A stretch of 64,000 nucleotides of DNA from Flavobacterium aestivum. Lineage in GTDB: Bacteria; Bacteroidota; Bacteroidia; Flavobacteriales; Flavobacteriaceae. The stretch lies in assembly GCF_026870175.2 (NCBI RefSeq), contig NZ_CP113977.2, positions 2,604,001-2,668,000 of the forward strand, read 5' to 3'. The first letter of the stretch is position 1, and every line of letters begins with the position of its first letter. Below the pieces are notes generated by a model. That model was not told the origin of the DNA and made no database searches. It saw only the letters and a list, made by a program, of their open reading frames with translations. The position numbers and the translations under genes are program-made. This document shows positions 8,666 through 17,378 of the stretch, piece by piece.

Positions 8666-10179
8666 AAAAGAGCTATGATGTCGTAATAGTAGGAAGCGGA
8701 CTAGGCGGACTTGTCTCAGCCATTATTTTGGCAAAAGAAGGCTATAGCGTTTGTGTTTTGGAAAAGAACAATCAATATGGTGGGAATTTGCAAACTTTTG
8801 TGCGTGACAAAACCATTTTCGATACCGGAATCCATTATATTGGTGGGTTGAGCGAAGGTCAGAATCTTTATAAGTATTTCAAATACATCGGAATTATGGA
8901 TGGCCTAAACCTGAAAAAATTAGATGAAGATGGATTTGATATGGTCTCTTTTGGAGACGAAAACAATGAATTTCCTTATGCGCAGGGGTATGAGAATTTT
9001 ACAAATCAACTGACAAAATATTTCCCAGAGGAAAGAGAGGCAATTCAAAATTATTGCCAAGCAATAATAGATACTTGCGATTCTTTTCCGCTTTATAATT
9101 TGCGATCAGAAGGGCAATATGACAACGCCATTTTATCAATAAATGCCAAAGAGTTTATCGATGGATTGACTGAGGATAAAATGTTGCAATCCGTACTTGC
9201 GGGAACCAATTTCTTGTATGCCGGAATTGGGGATAAATCACCTTTCTATGTGCATGCATTATCTGTGAATACTTATATACAAAGTGCTTGGCGATGCATT
9301 AATGGCGGAAGCCAAATAACCAAATTGTTATTGAAACAGCTCAAATTGCACGGAGGTGTTGTTTATAAATACAAAGAAGTGCATCAGTTAGTCGTAGAAA
9401 ATAATGTTGTTACCTCTGCAAAGATGAAAGATGGTACAAGTGTTTCGGCTAAGTATTTTGTGTCTAATGTAGATCCAAAAGCCACTTTGCAAATGGCAGG
9501 GGAGAACAATTTTAGAAAGGCCTTTGTAAACAGAATTTCAAGTTTAGAGGGAGGAGTTTCAGCATTCAGTTTATATATAGTTTTCAAACCCAAAACTTTT
9601 AAATACTTAAACCGGAATTACTACCATTTCGGAAATCGTAGTGATGTATGGACTGCAAATGATTATACCGAAGAAACATGGCCAAAAGCATTTATGGCTT
9701 CTATGAATGCTTCTAAAAAAGGAGATATTTGGGCAGAGGGCATGACTTTTATTACATACATGAAATTTGCCGATTTAGAGCCTTGGGAGAAAACCCATAA
9801 CACAGTAGCAAATGAAAGTGATAGAGGCGAAAGTTATGAAGCTTTTAAAGCCCGAAAAACGGCTCGTTTCCTAGAAGAAATAGAGCTTAAATTTCCGGGG
9901 ATCAAAGAATGTATCAAGTCAGTTCATACATCTACACCCTTATCCTACAGAGATTACATAGGCGGTTACAAGGGGAATATGTATGGTTATGAAAAGGATT
10001 CCAATAATCCGATGAAAACATTTATAGCTTCTAAAACAAAGTTGGATAATCTTTTTCTAACGGGGCAAAGTGTCAATATGCACGGTGTTTTAGGAGTAAC
10101 AATTGGAGCAATAGTTACTTGTTCCGAAATTTTAGGCAAAGAGTATTTGGTAAATAAAATCAATCAGAATACCAATTGA
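8662..10179 (+). CDS. CrtI/phytoene-desaturase-like FAD oxidoreductase
   Basis: 505 residues. The N-terminus has a clear dinucleotide-binding motif (VVIVGSGLGGLVSAIILAKEG) followed by an LEKNNQYGGN loop and FDTGIHYIGG, as in phytoene desaturase and retinol saturase families. The C-terminal FAD motif is near FLTGQSVNMHGVLGVTIGA. Such enzymes are constant members of flexirubin clusters and probably oxidise the polyene or its aryl precursor. It overlaps the preceding stop by 4 bp and is followed after 14 bp by the C45 gene. The family is secure; the substrate is inferred. Confidence 0.85.
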   Translation: MKKSYDVVIVGSGLGGLVSAIILAKEGYSVCVLEKNNQYGGNLQTFVRDKTIFDTGIHYIGGLSEGQNLYKYFKYIGIMDGLNLKKLDEDGFDMVSFGDENNEFPYAQGYENFTNQLTKYFPEEREAIQNYCQAIIDTCDSFPLYNLRSEGQYDNAILSINAKEFIDGLTEDKMLQSVLAGTNFLYAGIGDKSPFYVHALSVNTYIQSAWRCINGGSQITKLLLKQLKLHGGVVYKYKEVHQLVVENNVVTSAKMKDGTSVSAKYFVSNVDPKATLQMAGENNFRKAFVNRISSLEGGVSAFSLYIVFKPKTFKYLNRNYYHFGNRSDVWTANDYTEETWPKAFMASMNASKKGDIWAEGMTFITYMKFADLEPWEKTHNTVANESDRGESYEAFKARKTARFLEEIELKFPGIKECIKSVHTSTPLSYRDYIGGYKGNMYGYEKDSNNPMKTFIASKTKLDNLFLTGQSVNMHGVLGVTIGAIVTCSEILGKEYLVNKINQNTN

Positions 10180-10193
10180 GAACATAGGGGAGT

Positions 10194-11861
10194 ATGAAAA
10201 AACAAATTTTGGGTATCATTTTAGTTGTTATGGCTGCTCTAGTCGCATCCTGTGGTACCTCAAAATCAATGCGTCATAAACCAGAAATGACGAGTTTTAA
10301 TAATACAGTACCTGTTGTACTAAAACGATCCAATACTGCTTTTTATTCCGGAAATAATTTTTTGATTAAAAACAAGCAAAATTTTTGGGAACTCTATGCA
10401 GAAGGAGACCCACTGGAGAGAGGTTTGGTAATGGGAAGCCTGACAGATTCATTACTAAAAAAGCAAGAGCATGTTTTTTTTGATAAGCTAAATGATTTAA
10501 TTCCGTCTAATTTTAAGAGGAAAGTATTACGGAACTTTTTAAAATGGTACAATCGTAAATTATATCTTAATGTTAGCAATGAGTTCCAAACAGAAATTTA
10601 TGGAGTATCGCAATATGCTCCAAAGGATTTAAACTATATAGCACCTAATTTTTTAAGAGATTTATATTTGCATGGAGCACATGATATTGGGCATGCCGTT
10701 CAGGATTTGGCTTTGGTAGGTTGTACTTCTTTTGCGGTTTGGGGAGATAAAACCGAGGACGGAAATTTACTTTTGGGACGGAATTTCGATTTTTATGCAG
10801 GTGATGCTTTTGCAAAAGATAAAATAGTTGCTTTTATCAATCCAAAGGAAGGTTACCCATTTATGATGGTTACCTGGCCAGGGATGATAGGCGTTTGTTC
10901 AGGAATGAATGCCGAGGGATTGACAGTAACTATCAATGCGGGTAAATCTAAAATACCTTTAGCGGCGAAAACGCCAATCTCTATTTTGACTAGGGAAATA
11001 TTGCAATATGCCACAACAGTCGAGGAAGCTCTTGCTATTGCCAAGAAGAAACAAGTATTCGTATCTGAATCGATTATGGTGGGAAGTGCCAAAGATAATA
11101 AAGCGGTAATAATAGAAATAGCACCAGATAATTTAGATGTTTTTGAAGTTCCGAATGACAATCAATTGGTTTGTACTAATCATTTTCAGAGTGAGGCTTT
11201 AAAGGATAACAAAAGAAATAAATACCAAATAAAGAATAGCCATTCGCAATATCGTTATGATAGAATGGAACAGCTCTTAAATGAAAATGAAAAAATAACA
11301 CCCCAAATTGCAGTCGATATTCTTAGAAATAGGGAAGGACTAAATAATTTACCTTTGGGGTATGGAAACGAAAAAGCAATAAATCAATTGTTAGCACATC
11401 ACGGAATTGTTTTCAAGCCAATGGAGCGTTTGGTTTGGGTTTCGGCAAGTCCGTATCAATTGGGGGAATTTGTCTGTTATGATTTGAATACTATTTTTAA
11501 AAACAGAAAAGCTAACGATACTATCGTTACATTGGGAGACGAAAAAAGGAATATTGCTCCATCTCCATTTTTAGAAACAGTTGCATATAGGAATTATGAG
11601 CAGTTTCGAATCGAAGATAAAAAAATGGATCATTCTTTAGGTAAAAAAGAGAATTTATCCTCAGATTTTATCAATTATTATCAATCGTTGAATCCTGATT
11701 ATTGGGTTGTTTATTATAAAGCAGGATTGTACTTTTATCAAAATAAAAAATTTGCTTTGGCTCAGGAACAATTTGAAAAAGCATTGACCAAAGAGATTAC
11801 CAGGCTTCCTGAAAGAGAAGAAGTTAGCCGCTATTTAAAGAAAATTAAAAGAAAACTGTAA
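10194..11861 (+). CDS. C45-family Ntn acyltransferase/hydrolase lipoprotein
   Basis: 555 residues with a lipoprotein signal (lipobox LVASC at about residue 20). The core resembles the acyl-CoA:6-aminopenicillanic acid acyltransferase/C45 family. The likely nucleophile is Cys177 in VGCTSFAVWG, followed by NLLLGRNFDF and GMIGVCSGMNAEGL. In this family autoproteolysis just before the Cys frees the catalytic N-terminus. The C-terminal 60 residues look like one TPR pair (YYKAGLYFYQNKKFALAQEQF). In a flexirubin locus it may form or break the ester between pigment and lipid. The stop overlaps the next start (TAATG). Confidence 0.82.
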   Translation: MKKQILGIILVVMAALVASCGTSKSMRHKPEMTSFNNTVPVVLKRSNTAFYSGNNFLIKNKQNFWELYAEGDPLERGLVMGSLTDSLLKKQEHVFFDKLNDLIPSNFKRKVLRNFLKWYNRKLYLNVSNEFQTEIYGVSQYAPKDLNYIAPNFLRDLYLHGAHDIGHAVQDLALVGCTSFAVWGDKTEDGNLLLGRNFDFYAGDAFAKDKIVAFINPKEGYPFMMVTWPGMIGVCSGMNAEGLTVTINAGKSKIPLAAKTPISILTREILQYATTVEEALAIAKKKQVFVSESIMVGSAKDNKAVIIEIAPDNLDVFEVPNDNQLVCTNHFQSEALKDNKRNKYQIKNSHSQYRYDRMEQLLNENEKITPQIAVDILRNREGLNNLPLGYGNEKAINQLLAHHGIVFKPMERLVWVSASPYQLGEFVCYDLNTIFKNRKANDTIVTLGDEKRNIAPSPFLETVAYRNYEQFRIEDKKMDHSLGKKENLSSDFINYYQSLNPDYWVVYYKAGLYFYQNKKFALAQEQFEKALTKEITRLPEREEVSRYLKKIKRKL

Positions 11862-13156
11862 TGATTCCAAAGATAGAAATAGCTACAACTGCCGAAATAA
11901 AATCGTTTCAGGAGCAAAGATTGGAAGAACTTTTAAGCTATGTGAATATTAATTCCCCTTTTTATAGTTCGGTTTTTGCTAAAAACAACATTGATATTAC
12001 CCAAATAAAAACACTTGAGGATTTATCCTTATTGCCTGTCACTACAAAAGAAGATTTACAAAAATACAACGATGATTTTCTATGTGTTCCAATACATAAA
12101 ATCATTGACTATGCTACTACATCCGGGACTTTGGGCGATCCGGTAACTTTCGGGTTAACCGATAAAGATTTGGATCGATTGGCTTATAATGAAGCTATTT
12201 CGTTTGATTGTGCAGGAATAAAAGAAGGCGATGTTGTACAATTAATGACCACAATTGACCGCCGCTTTATGGCAGGACTGGCTTATTTTTTAGGTCTTCG
12301 AAAAATGAAGGTGGGGGTTATTCGTGTTGGAGCCGGGATTCCGGAATTGCAATGGGATTCTATCTTAAAATACAATCCAACCTATTTGATTACAGTTCCT
12401 TCATTTTTGTTAAAAATGATTGAATATGCTGAAAAAAACAATATTGATTTAAATAATTCAGGTGTAAAAGGAGCCATTTGTATAGGAGAACCATTGAGGA
12501 ATCAGGATTTTACGATGAATGCATTGTCTAAAAAAATAACAGACAAATGGAATATTAAATTATTCTCTACCTATGCTTCTACCGAAATGAGCACGGCTTT
12601 TACAGAATGTGAGCATGGGATAGGAGGGCATCATCATCCCGAGTTGATTATTGTTGAAGTTTTGGATGAAAATAATCAGCCGGTAAAAAATGGAGAATCT
12701 GGCGAGTTAACATTTACCACTTTAGGGATAGAGGCAATGCCTTTGATACGTTTTAAAACGGGCGATATTGTACAATTGCATACCGATCCGTGTTTGTGCG
12801 GTCGCAATACGTTACGGGTTGGACCAGTAATTGGAAGGAAACAGCAAATGATAAAATACAAAGGAACCACTTTATATCCTCCTGCGATGAATGATGTTTT
12901 GAATGATTTTGATGCCATTGAAAGTCATATCATAGAGATCTCGACCAATGAGTTAGGAACAGATGAGATTTTGATAAAAATAGCCGTTAAAGATCCAACA
13001 ACAACTTTCTTACAGGAATTAAAAGATCATTTTAGAGCTAAATTGCGTGTAACTCCAAAAATTGAGTTTACTACAAATGAAGCTTTAAAGCCTTTAATCT
13101 TTAATCCGATGAGTAGAAAACCAATTCATTTTTTTGATAATAGAAAGAGTGTTTAG
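11861..13156 (+). CDS. AMP-forming ligase, phenylacetate-CoA ligase-like
   Basis: 431 residues of the adenylate-forming family, PaaK-like. Visible motifs are the phosphate-binding loop YATTSGTLGDPVTF (about residues 86-99), the aromatic/Thr motif YASTEMST and the FKTGD motif, followed by a small C-terminal domain. It probably activates an aryl acid or a fatty acid as acyl-AMP for loading onto a carrier or CoA during pigment assembly. It is the last gene of the pigment cluster in this window; the next 620 bp hold no convincing gene. Confidence 0.85.
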   Translation: MIPKIEIATTAEIKSFQEQRLEELLSYVNINSPFYSSVFAKNNIDITQIKTLEDLSLLPVTTKEDLQKYNDDFLCVPIHKIIDYATTSGTLGDPVTFGLTDKDLDRLAYNEAISFDCAGIKEGDVVQLMTTIDRRFMAGLAYFLGLRKMKVGVIRVGAGIPELQWDSILKYNPTYLITVPSFLLKMIEYAEKNNIDLNNSGVKGAICIGEPLRNQDFTMNALSKKITDKWNIKLFSTYASTEMSTAFTECEHGIGGHHHPELIIVEVLDENNQPVKNGESGELTFTTLGIEAMPLIRFKTGDIVQLHTDPCLCGRNTLRVGPVIGRKQQMIKYKGTTLYPPAMNDVLNDFDAIESHIIEISTNELGTDEILIKIAVKDPTTTFLQELKDHFRAKLRVTPKIEFTTNEALKPLIFNPMSRKPIHFFDNRKSV

Positions 13157-13450
13157 TTCCAGATAGGATTTCTTTTTTAAATTTTGTATATTGCTATCAG
13201 TTCTTTTCTGTTACAAAGACGTTTCTTGATTTTGATAGAGCGTTTGCAATTTTCTTACTGTAATTTGTTGGGTGAAGAAGTATTTATATATAATTCCCAC
13301 CATAGTAAATTAGGCTGTTTGTTACTCAAAACATTTAATTGCAACTTATTTTTAAAGGATAATTCTTATAATATATGTGGTCTATATGACGACTCATGCT
13401 GCTTTTTGGAGCATTCATAACCAGATTTTCAAAATTGAGGCACTATTTCA

Positions 13451-13480
13451 CAAAATAGTAGAATTAATTCTACAATTTTG
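13451..13480. promoter_or_regulatory. 30-bp palindrome with core GTAGAATTAATTCTAC
   Basis: The 16-bp core at 13458-13473 is a perfect palindrome. It is flanked by CAAAAT and ATTTTG, which also pair; only the base pair immediately outside the core breaks symmetry. The same core occurs at 19542-19557 upstream of the adhesin operon. Its symmetry and position upstream of a candidate -7 element (13529-13536) suggest a dimeric transcription factor site, possibly for the response regulator encoded at 15589-16245. Confidence 0.6.
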
Positions 13481-13501
13481 CGGGATATTCGGCATGCGGG
13501 A

Positions 13502-13536
13502 TTGATGAATTTATAAATTAGATGTTGTTATATTTG
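13502..13536 (+). promoter_or_regulatory. Candidate Bacteroidota promoter for the histidine kinase operon
   Basis: TATATTTG at 13529-13536 matches the -7 consensus TAnnTTTG. The nearest TTG is at 13502-13504, 24 bp upstream, longer than the usual spacing of about 19-21, so this would be a weak, activator-dependent promoter. The palindrome lies just upstream and a 12-bp direct repeat lies at the predicted transcription start. Confidence 0.4.
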
Positions 13537-13697
13537 CACACATTGTTGTTGTACACATTGTTGTGTGGTAATAATGTCAAAATTTAATCGGGAAATATTG
13601 GTCTGAGAGATTAGGTAAAACTTGATGATGAAATTATTTTGTAAATCAATTTTTTCAAAATAGTGAAATTAAAATGGTTACTTATCTTTTTCTAAAT

Positions 13698-13733
13698 GTT
13701 TTTACAAGTAATCGAAAGATTACTTGTAAAAAC
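13698..13733 (+). promoter_or_regulatory. Strong 16-bp hairpin with GAAA tetraloop in the kinase leader
   Basis: GTTTTTACAAGTAATC (13698-13713) and GATTACTTGTAAAAAC (13718-13733) pair perfectly around a GAAA loop closed by C-G. No U-tract follows on either strand, so it is not a standard terminator. It lies 44 bases before the kinase start codon and would sit in the 5' leader, where it could affect translation or RNA stability. Confidence 0.6.
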
Positions 13734-13777
13734 AAATAAAATTTAATTATAGAATATTTTACAATAAATAGCATTTT

Positions 13778-15493
13778 ATGAAGGAGCTAAAATTTGAACA
13801 TAGGAAAGTGATACATTATACTTTGTTAGCGTGTGTTGTTCTTTTGCAAATCATGGTAATTGTAATTTGGTATAATGAAAGCACCAATGAAACAAAAATG
13901 ACAAAGGCTTTTGATGCTATATCTTCTTCGAATAAAGTATCACAGTTGGTAAATAAAGTCAGAAACCCGCTGGTTAATTCTCAAGAAAATTTTAATAATT
14001 ATATCAATTATAAAGATGCTTCATCTTTAAGTAAGTATTCAGCCTCATTGTCTGAAATGAATTTGTTGTTAGATACTCTGAATCTAATGACAAAAGACAA
14101 TATAGAGTTTAAAAATATTTTGAACAAAAAGACTAAAGCCGAAGATGAAATTCAAGCTTTAAAAACAACTATTAATTCCATTATAGAAAAACGAGTTAGT
14201 CCAAATTTAGTAGATGTTAGTGATCTTTTTAAATTTAAAAAATTTGAATTCAAGACGATTTTAGATGATATCAAAATTAGTTCCGATAAAAAGATAGATA
14301 GTGTTCAAAAAAAAGGACTATTCTCAAGACTGGGTAATGCATTGATAGGAAAACAGGATGTTCAAAAAGAGTGGTCGAATATTATTGTCACCATGAAATA
14401 CAAAGATAAAGTGACATCTGGTAGTATTGAGAAACAAATCTCAGATGCGTTCATGACTACTAATAAGTATTATGAGAATGAATTCAGGAACTTGAAAAAA
14501 ACTTTTATTAGTTTAAAAAATAAAGATTTAGGATTAATAAAGCTTAACAATGAGTTATTAAATTTAAGCCAAAAGATATTATCTGATTATGAAAATTCTG
14601 CTAAGGCACTTCAGGCAAGTAGCCAGAAAAATTTGCAGGATCAATATGAGTCAAATAAAACAGTTAGAAATTATTCGATAATAATAGTAACAGTTTTAAT
14701 GTTGATAATTTCAATTATACTTTTCAGCTTTACACGATTGGCTTTTGAGTATGAAAAAAGATTAAGTGATGCTCAAAATCAAATACGTCAGAGCTTAAAT
14801 TTTAAGAATAGAATTATGGGTATGATCAGTCATGAAGTTCGTTCGCCACTGAGTATAATATCTATTTTTAGTAAAAAAGTTAGTTCCTCAATTCAAGATA
14901 CAGGTATAAAAGACGCTTTTAAATCTATTGAATTTACAACAAGTTCATTACTTCTTTTGACAAATCAAATCTTGGAGTATTCTAAAAATGAAGATTCCAG
15001 ACTTGAATTAAAAAGCAAGAATATTAATTTAAAAACAGAAATAAATCAAATTATCTCTGCGGTAACTTCGTTAGTAGAAAGTAAAGGAAATAGAGTAAAA
15101 GTCAATTCTAATTTAGATTCAGATTACGAGGTATATTCAGATGCTACAAAAATCCATCAATTATTCTACAATATTATAGGTAATGCCAATAAGTTTACTG
15201 AGAATGGATTAATATCAATTGCGATTGATCTGGAAACTATTTCTGATTATGAAATGAATCTGAAAGTAGAAGTTATTGATACAGGTAGCGGTATTCCGGA
15301 AAATGATTTAAAGTATATTTTTGAATCGTATTACCAAGGGGCTGTATCAAATAATGTTAAAGATTTAGGAGTTGGTCTGGGGCTAAATCTTTGCAAAGAA
15401 ATAATAGAATTATTTGATGGAGAGATTAATGTTGAAAGCGAAGAAAACAAAGGAACAAAAGTCGCTTTTAATTTGATGTTAAGTCAGGCATAA
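13778..15493 (+). CDS. Membrane sensor histidine kinase
   Basis: 571 residues. Transmembrane helices at about 12-32 and 299-320 bracket a largely helical periplasmic sensor domain of about 265 residues that I do not assign to a named family. The cytoplasmic part has the H-box MISHEVRSPLS with phospho-acceptor His352, an N-box NIIGNANKF, G1 DTGSGIP and G2 GVGLGLNLCKE. It is followed 95 bp later by a NarL-type regulator, and the two probably form an operon. Pairing an HPK1-type kinase with a LuxR-HTH regulator is slightly unusual. The signal is unknown. Confidence 0.9.
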   Translation: MKELKFEHRKVIHYTLLACVVLLQIMVIVIWYNESTNETKMTKAFDAISSSNKVSQLVNKVRNPLVNSQENFNNYINYKDASSLSKYSASLSEMNLLLDTLNLMTKDNIEFKNILNKKTKAEDEIQALKTTINSIIEKRVSPNLVDVSDLFKFKKFEFKTILDDIKISSDKKIDSVQKKGLFSRLGNALIGKQDVQKEWSNIIVTMKYKDKVTSGSIEKQISDAFMTTNKYYENEFRNLKKTFISLKNKDLGLIKLNNELLNLSQKILSDYENSAKALQASSQKNLQDQYESNKTVRNYSIIIVTVLMLIISIILFSFTRLAFEYEKRLSDAQNQIRQSLNFKNRIMGMISHEVRSPLSIISIFSKKVSSSIQDTGIKDAFKSIEFTTSSLLLLTNQILEYSKNEDSRLELKSKNINLKTEINQIISAVTSLVESKGNRVKVNSNLDSDYEVYSDATKIHQLFYNIIGNANKFTENGLISIAIDLETISDYEMNLKVEVIDTGSGIPENDLKYIFESYYQGAVSNNVKDLGVGLGLNLCKEIIELFDGEINVESEENKGTKVAFNLMLSQA

Positions 15494-15588
15494 AACGAAT
15501 AAAAAGAATATTGGATATGTTTTGTTGATTATAAAATGTTCGATAGGTAAAGGAGAAATAGCAAAATAGTTTAATCATAAGTTTATAA

Positions 15589-16245
15589 ATGAGTACATCT
15601 GATAATTATTGTTTTTTAATCGCTGATGATCATAGCGTTGTTAGGCAAGGTTTATGTTTGCTGATTAAAGAGTTGTATGCTAATGCTAAAATTTATCATG
15701 CAGGAACTTTAAAAGATACTTTGGAAGTTTTAAAAGAAACAAGAGTTGATCTATTAATTCTAGACATAAATTTTCCTGATGGCAATAGTATAAATAGTTT
15801 GGAGGAACTAAAAAGTATTCAAAAAGATTTAAAAATTTTGATTTTCACGATGAATGATGAAGATATTTACGGTATGAGGTATCTGAATGGAGGAGCTTCT
15901 GGATATTTGAGTAAAGCAAGCTGTGAGGATGAAATGAAAGAAGCATTAAGTAGAATGATGATTTTCGGAAAATATTTAACATCAAATTTAAAAAGCAAAA
16001 TTTCAGATCATTTTATCTCAAATAAGCCAATCAATCCTTTAGATCAATTATCTGCAAGAGAAGTCGAAGTAGCAAAATTATTAATAAAAGGGTACGGGAA
16101 TTTAGAAATAACAAACTTGTTACAAATTAAAAACACTACAGTAAGTACATTTAAAAAAAGAATTTTCGAAAAACTGGAAATTGATAATGTAGCAGCTTTA
16201 ATTGAACTTTTTCAGTTATACTTCGAAGATAAGAATTTGGCTTAA
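15589..16245 (+). CDS. LuxR/NarL-family response regulator
   Basis: 218 residues. The receiver domain (about 7-125) has acidic residues DD at 13-14, phospho-acceptor Asp59 (LLILDINFPDG), the switch Thr in ILIFTMND and Lys109 (GYLSKA). The C-terminal HTH (about 148-212) reads LSAREVEVAKLLIKGYGNLEI and TTVSTFKKRIFEKL, typical for LuxR. It probably acts as a dimer on an inverted repeat. The palindrome upstream of its own operon, repeated before the adhesin operon, is an attractive target. A bidirectional terminator follows. Confidence 0.9.
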   Translation: MSTSDNYCFLIADDHSVVRQGLCLLIKELYANAKIYHAGTLKDTLEVLKETRVDLLILDINFPDGNSINSLEELKSIQKDLKILIFTMNDEDIYGMRYLNGGASGYLSKASCEDEMKEALSRMMIFGKYLTSNLKSKISDHFISNKPINPLDQLSAREVEVAKLLIKGYGNLEITNLLQIKNTTVSTFKKRIFEKLEIDNVAALIELFQLYFEDKNLA

Positions 16246-16297
16246 TATATCCTTAAGCAATACTTTAAAGTAAAATTTACATAGAGTAATATTATTT

Positions 16298-16344
16298 AAA
16301 ACAGCCAAAACAACATATATTAACGAGTTGTTTTGGCTGTTTTT
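16298..16344. terminator. Bidirectional rho-independent terminator
   Basis: A 17-bp perfect stem (AAAACAGCCAAAACAAC at 16298-16314 with its complement at 16327-16343) with a 12-nt loop and A/T runs on both sides. It separates the converging response regulator and oxyR genes. Confidence 0.85.
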
Positions 16345-16347
16345 GCT

Positions 16348-17286
16348 TTATTTTAAGTTAATAATTTCTTTGAAATCTTTATCTAGCATAGTATCCGGAA
16401 CAGATTGAAGAATGCTTTTTTTAAGAGCTTGTATAATTTTTGTTTTTACAAAATGGCGATAAGTCACAAGCCCTATTTCCCTAACAGGTCTTGGTTTTTC
16501 AAATCTATTGAGTTTGCGTTTTTGTTCCTCATTCAGGGTAGTAATGGTCAATTCGGGTAATATGGTACATCCCATACGTAAATCAACCATCCTTTTTAAT
16601 GTTTCAATACTTCCGGATTGATAATTAAGGTTTAAGCTGCTAGTGTCTTTTATTCGTAATTCACATAAATTAATGATTTGATTCCGCAAGCAATGACCTT
16701 CCTCCAGTAGCAGTAATTTGTTTGGATTTACATCTTTTGGGAGAATGTATTTTTTAGATTTATAAAGGGTGTCGCAGTCACTATAATAAAGGAACTCTTC
16801 ATAGAATAAAGTTTCTTCTAATAGATCTTTGTCTAATAAAGGTACAGCCAAAAGACCAACATCTATATGCCCCTCTTTTAATTTTTCTTGTATTTCATTA
16901 GTGGTGTATTCATTTATGGTAAGAGAAACATTAGGATAAGTATCTAAAAAGCTTTTTAGAAATAAAGGCAATAAATAAGGAGCAAGAGAGGGGATGATAC
17001 CAACTCGAAGTTCACCTTTAATTTCGCCACTATCTTCATGAATGATATCTTGAATTCTATAAATTTCCCTTAAAGCAACTTTGGCTTGTTCTATTATTTT
17101 TTTTCCAATGTCAGTAGGTTGAACAGGCTGTTTGCTTCTGTCAAATAGAATTACATTAAGTTCTTCTTCTAATTTTTTTATCATGGCACTCAAAGTTGCT
17201 TGTGTGATATAACATGATTCAGATGCTTTTAAAAAATGTCTGTGCTTATCTACTGCTAAAATGTACTCAAGTTGTTGAATATTCAT
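16348..17286 (-). CDS. oxyR: OxyR, LysR-family peroxide sensor
   Basis: 312 residues: an N-terminal winged HTH (about 1-65) and a LysR substrate-binding-type domain. The peroxide-sensing cysteines are conserved at Cys199 and Cys208 (EEGHCLRNQIINLC), the same spacing and even the same numbers as in E. coli OxyR, so redox switching through a disulfide is expected. It is divergent from the catalase gene, the usual arrangement for OxyR and its main target. The intergenic space is only 92 bp and contains overlapping promoters for both directions. Confidence 0.94.
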   Translation of the reverse strand: MNIQQLEYILAVDKHRHFLKASESCYITQATLSAMIKKLEEELNVILFDRSKQPVQPTDIGKKIIEQAKVALREIYRIQDIIHEDSGEIKGELRVGIIPSLAPYLLPLFLKSFLDTYPNVSLTINEYTTNEIQEKLKEGHIDVGLLAVPLLDKDLLEETLFYEEFLYYSDCDTLYKSKKYILPKDVNPNKLLLLEEGHCLRNQIINLCELRIKDTSSLNLNYQSGSIETLKRMVDLRMGCTILPELTITTLNEEQKRKLNRFEKPRPVREIGLVTYRHFVKTKIIQALKKSILQSVPDTMLDKDFKEIINLK

Positions 17287-17324
17287 GTGTTAGTTTTTGT
17301 CTATGTTTATATACAAAATATCAG

Positions 17325-17356
17325 TTTGAATCTATTGAATTACAAATATACATTTG
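17325..17356 (+). promoter_or_regulatory. Promoter of the catalase-ankyrin operon
   Basis: TTTG (17325-17328), 20 bp, TACATTTG (17349-17356): a full match to the Bacteroidota -33/-7 consensus. The start of transcription is expected near 17363, giving a leader of about 16 nt before the ATG at 17379. The -7 element overlaps the oxyR -7 element on the other strand. Confidence 0.72.
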
Positions 17357-17372
17357 CTGCACTAAATACAAA
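17343..17372 (-). promoter_or_regulatory. Promoter of oxyR
   Basis: On the minus strand TTTG (17372-17369), 18 bp, TATATTTG (17350-17343) matches the -33/-7 consensus. It shares bases 17349-17350 with the catalase -7 element, so RNA polymerase probably cannot occupy both promoters at once. Confidence 0.6.
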
Positions 17373-17378
17373 GTCATT

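Larger units (their letters stand above)
13157..13777. other. 620-bp intergenic region before the two-component operon
   Basis: I see no convincing gene here. A 78-codon open frame at 13184-13420 has a Cys- and Phe-rich composition and no family resemblance. The region does hold a near-perfect 30-bp palindrome (13451-13480), a candidate promoter, a 12-bp direct repeat ACACATTGTTGT at 13538-13549 and 13553-13564, and a strong hairpin (13698-13733). No clear terminator follows the ligase gene. Confidence 0.6.

Noticed and set aside
13184..13420. 78-codon open frame after the ligase gene
   Set aside because: No family pattern, odd Cys/Phe-rich composition, and overlap with sequence that looks like decayed or regulatory DNA.
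17214..17378. N-terminal extension of the catalase frame
   Set aside because: It overlaps the oxyR coding region and both promoters; the ATG at 17379 gives a perfect signal peptide.
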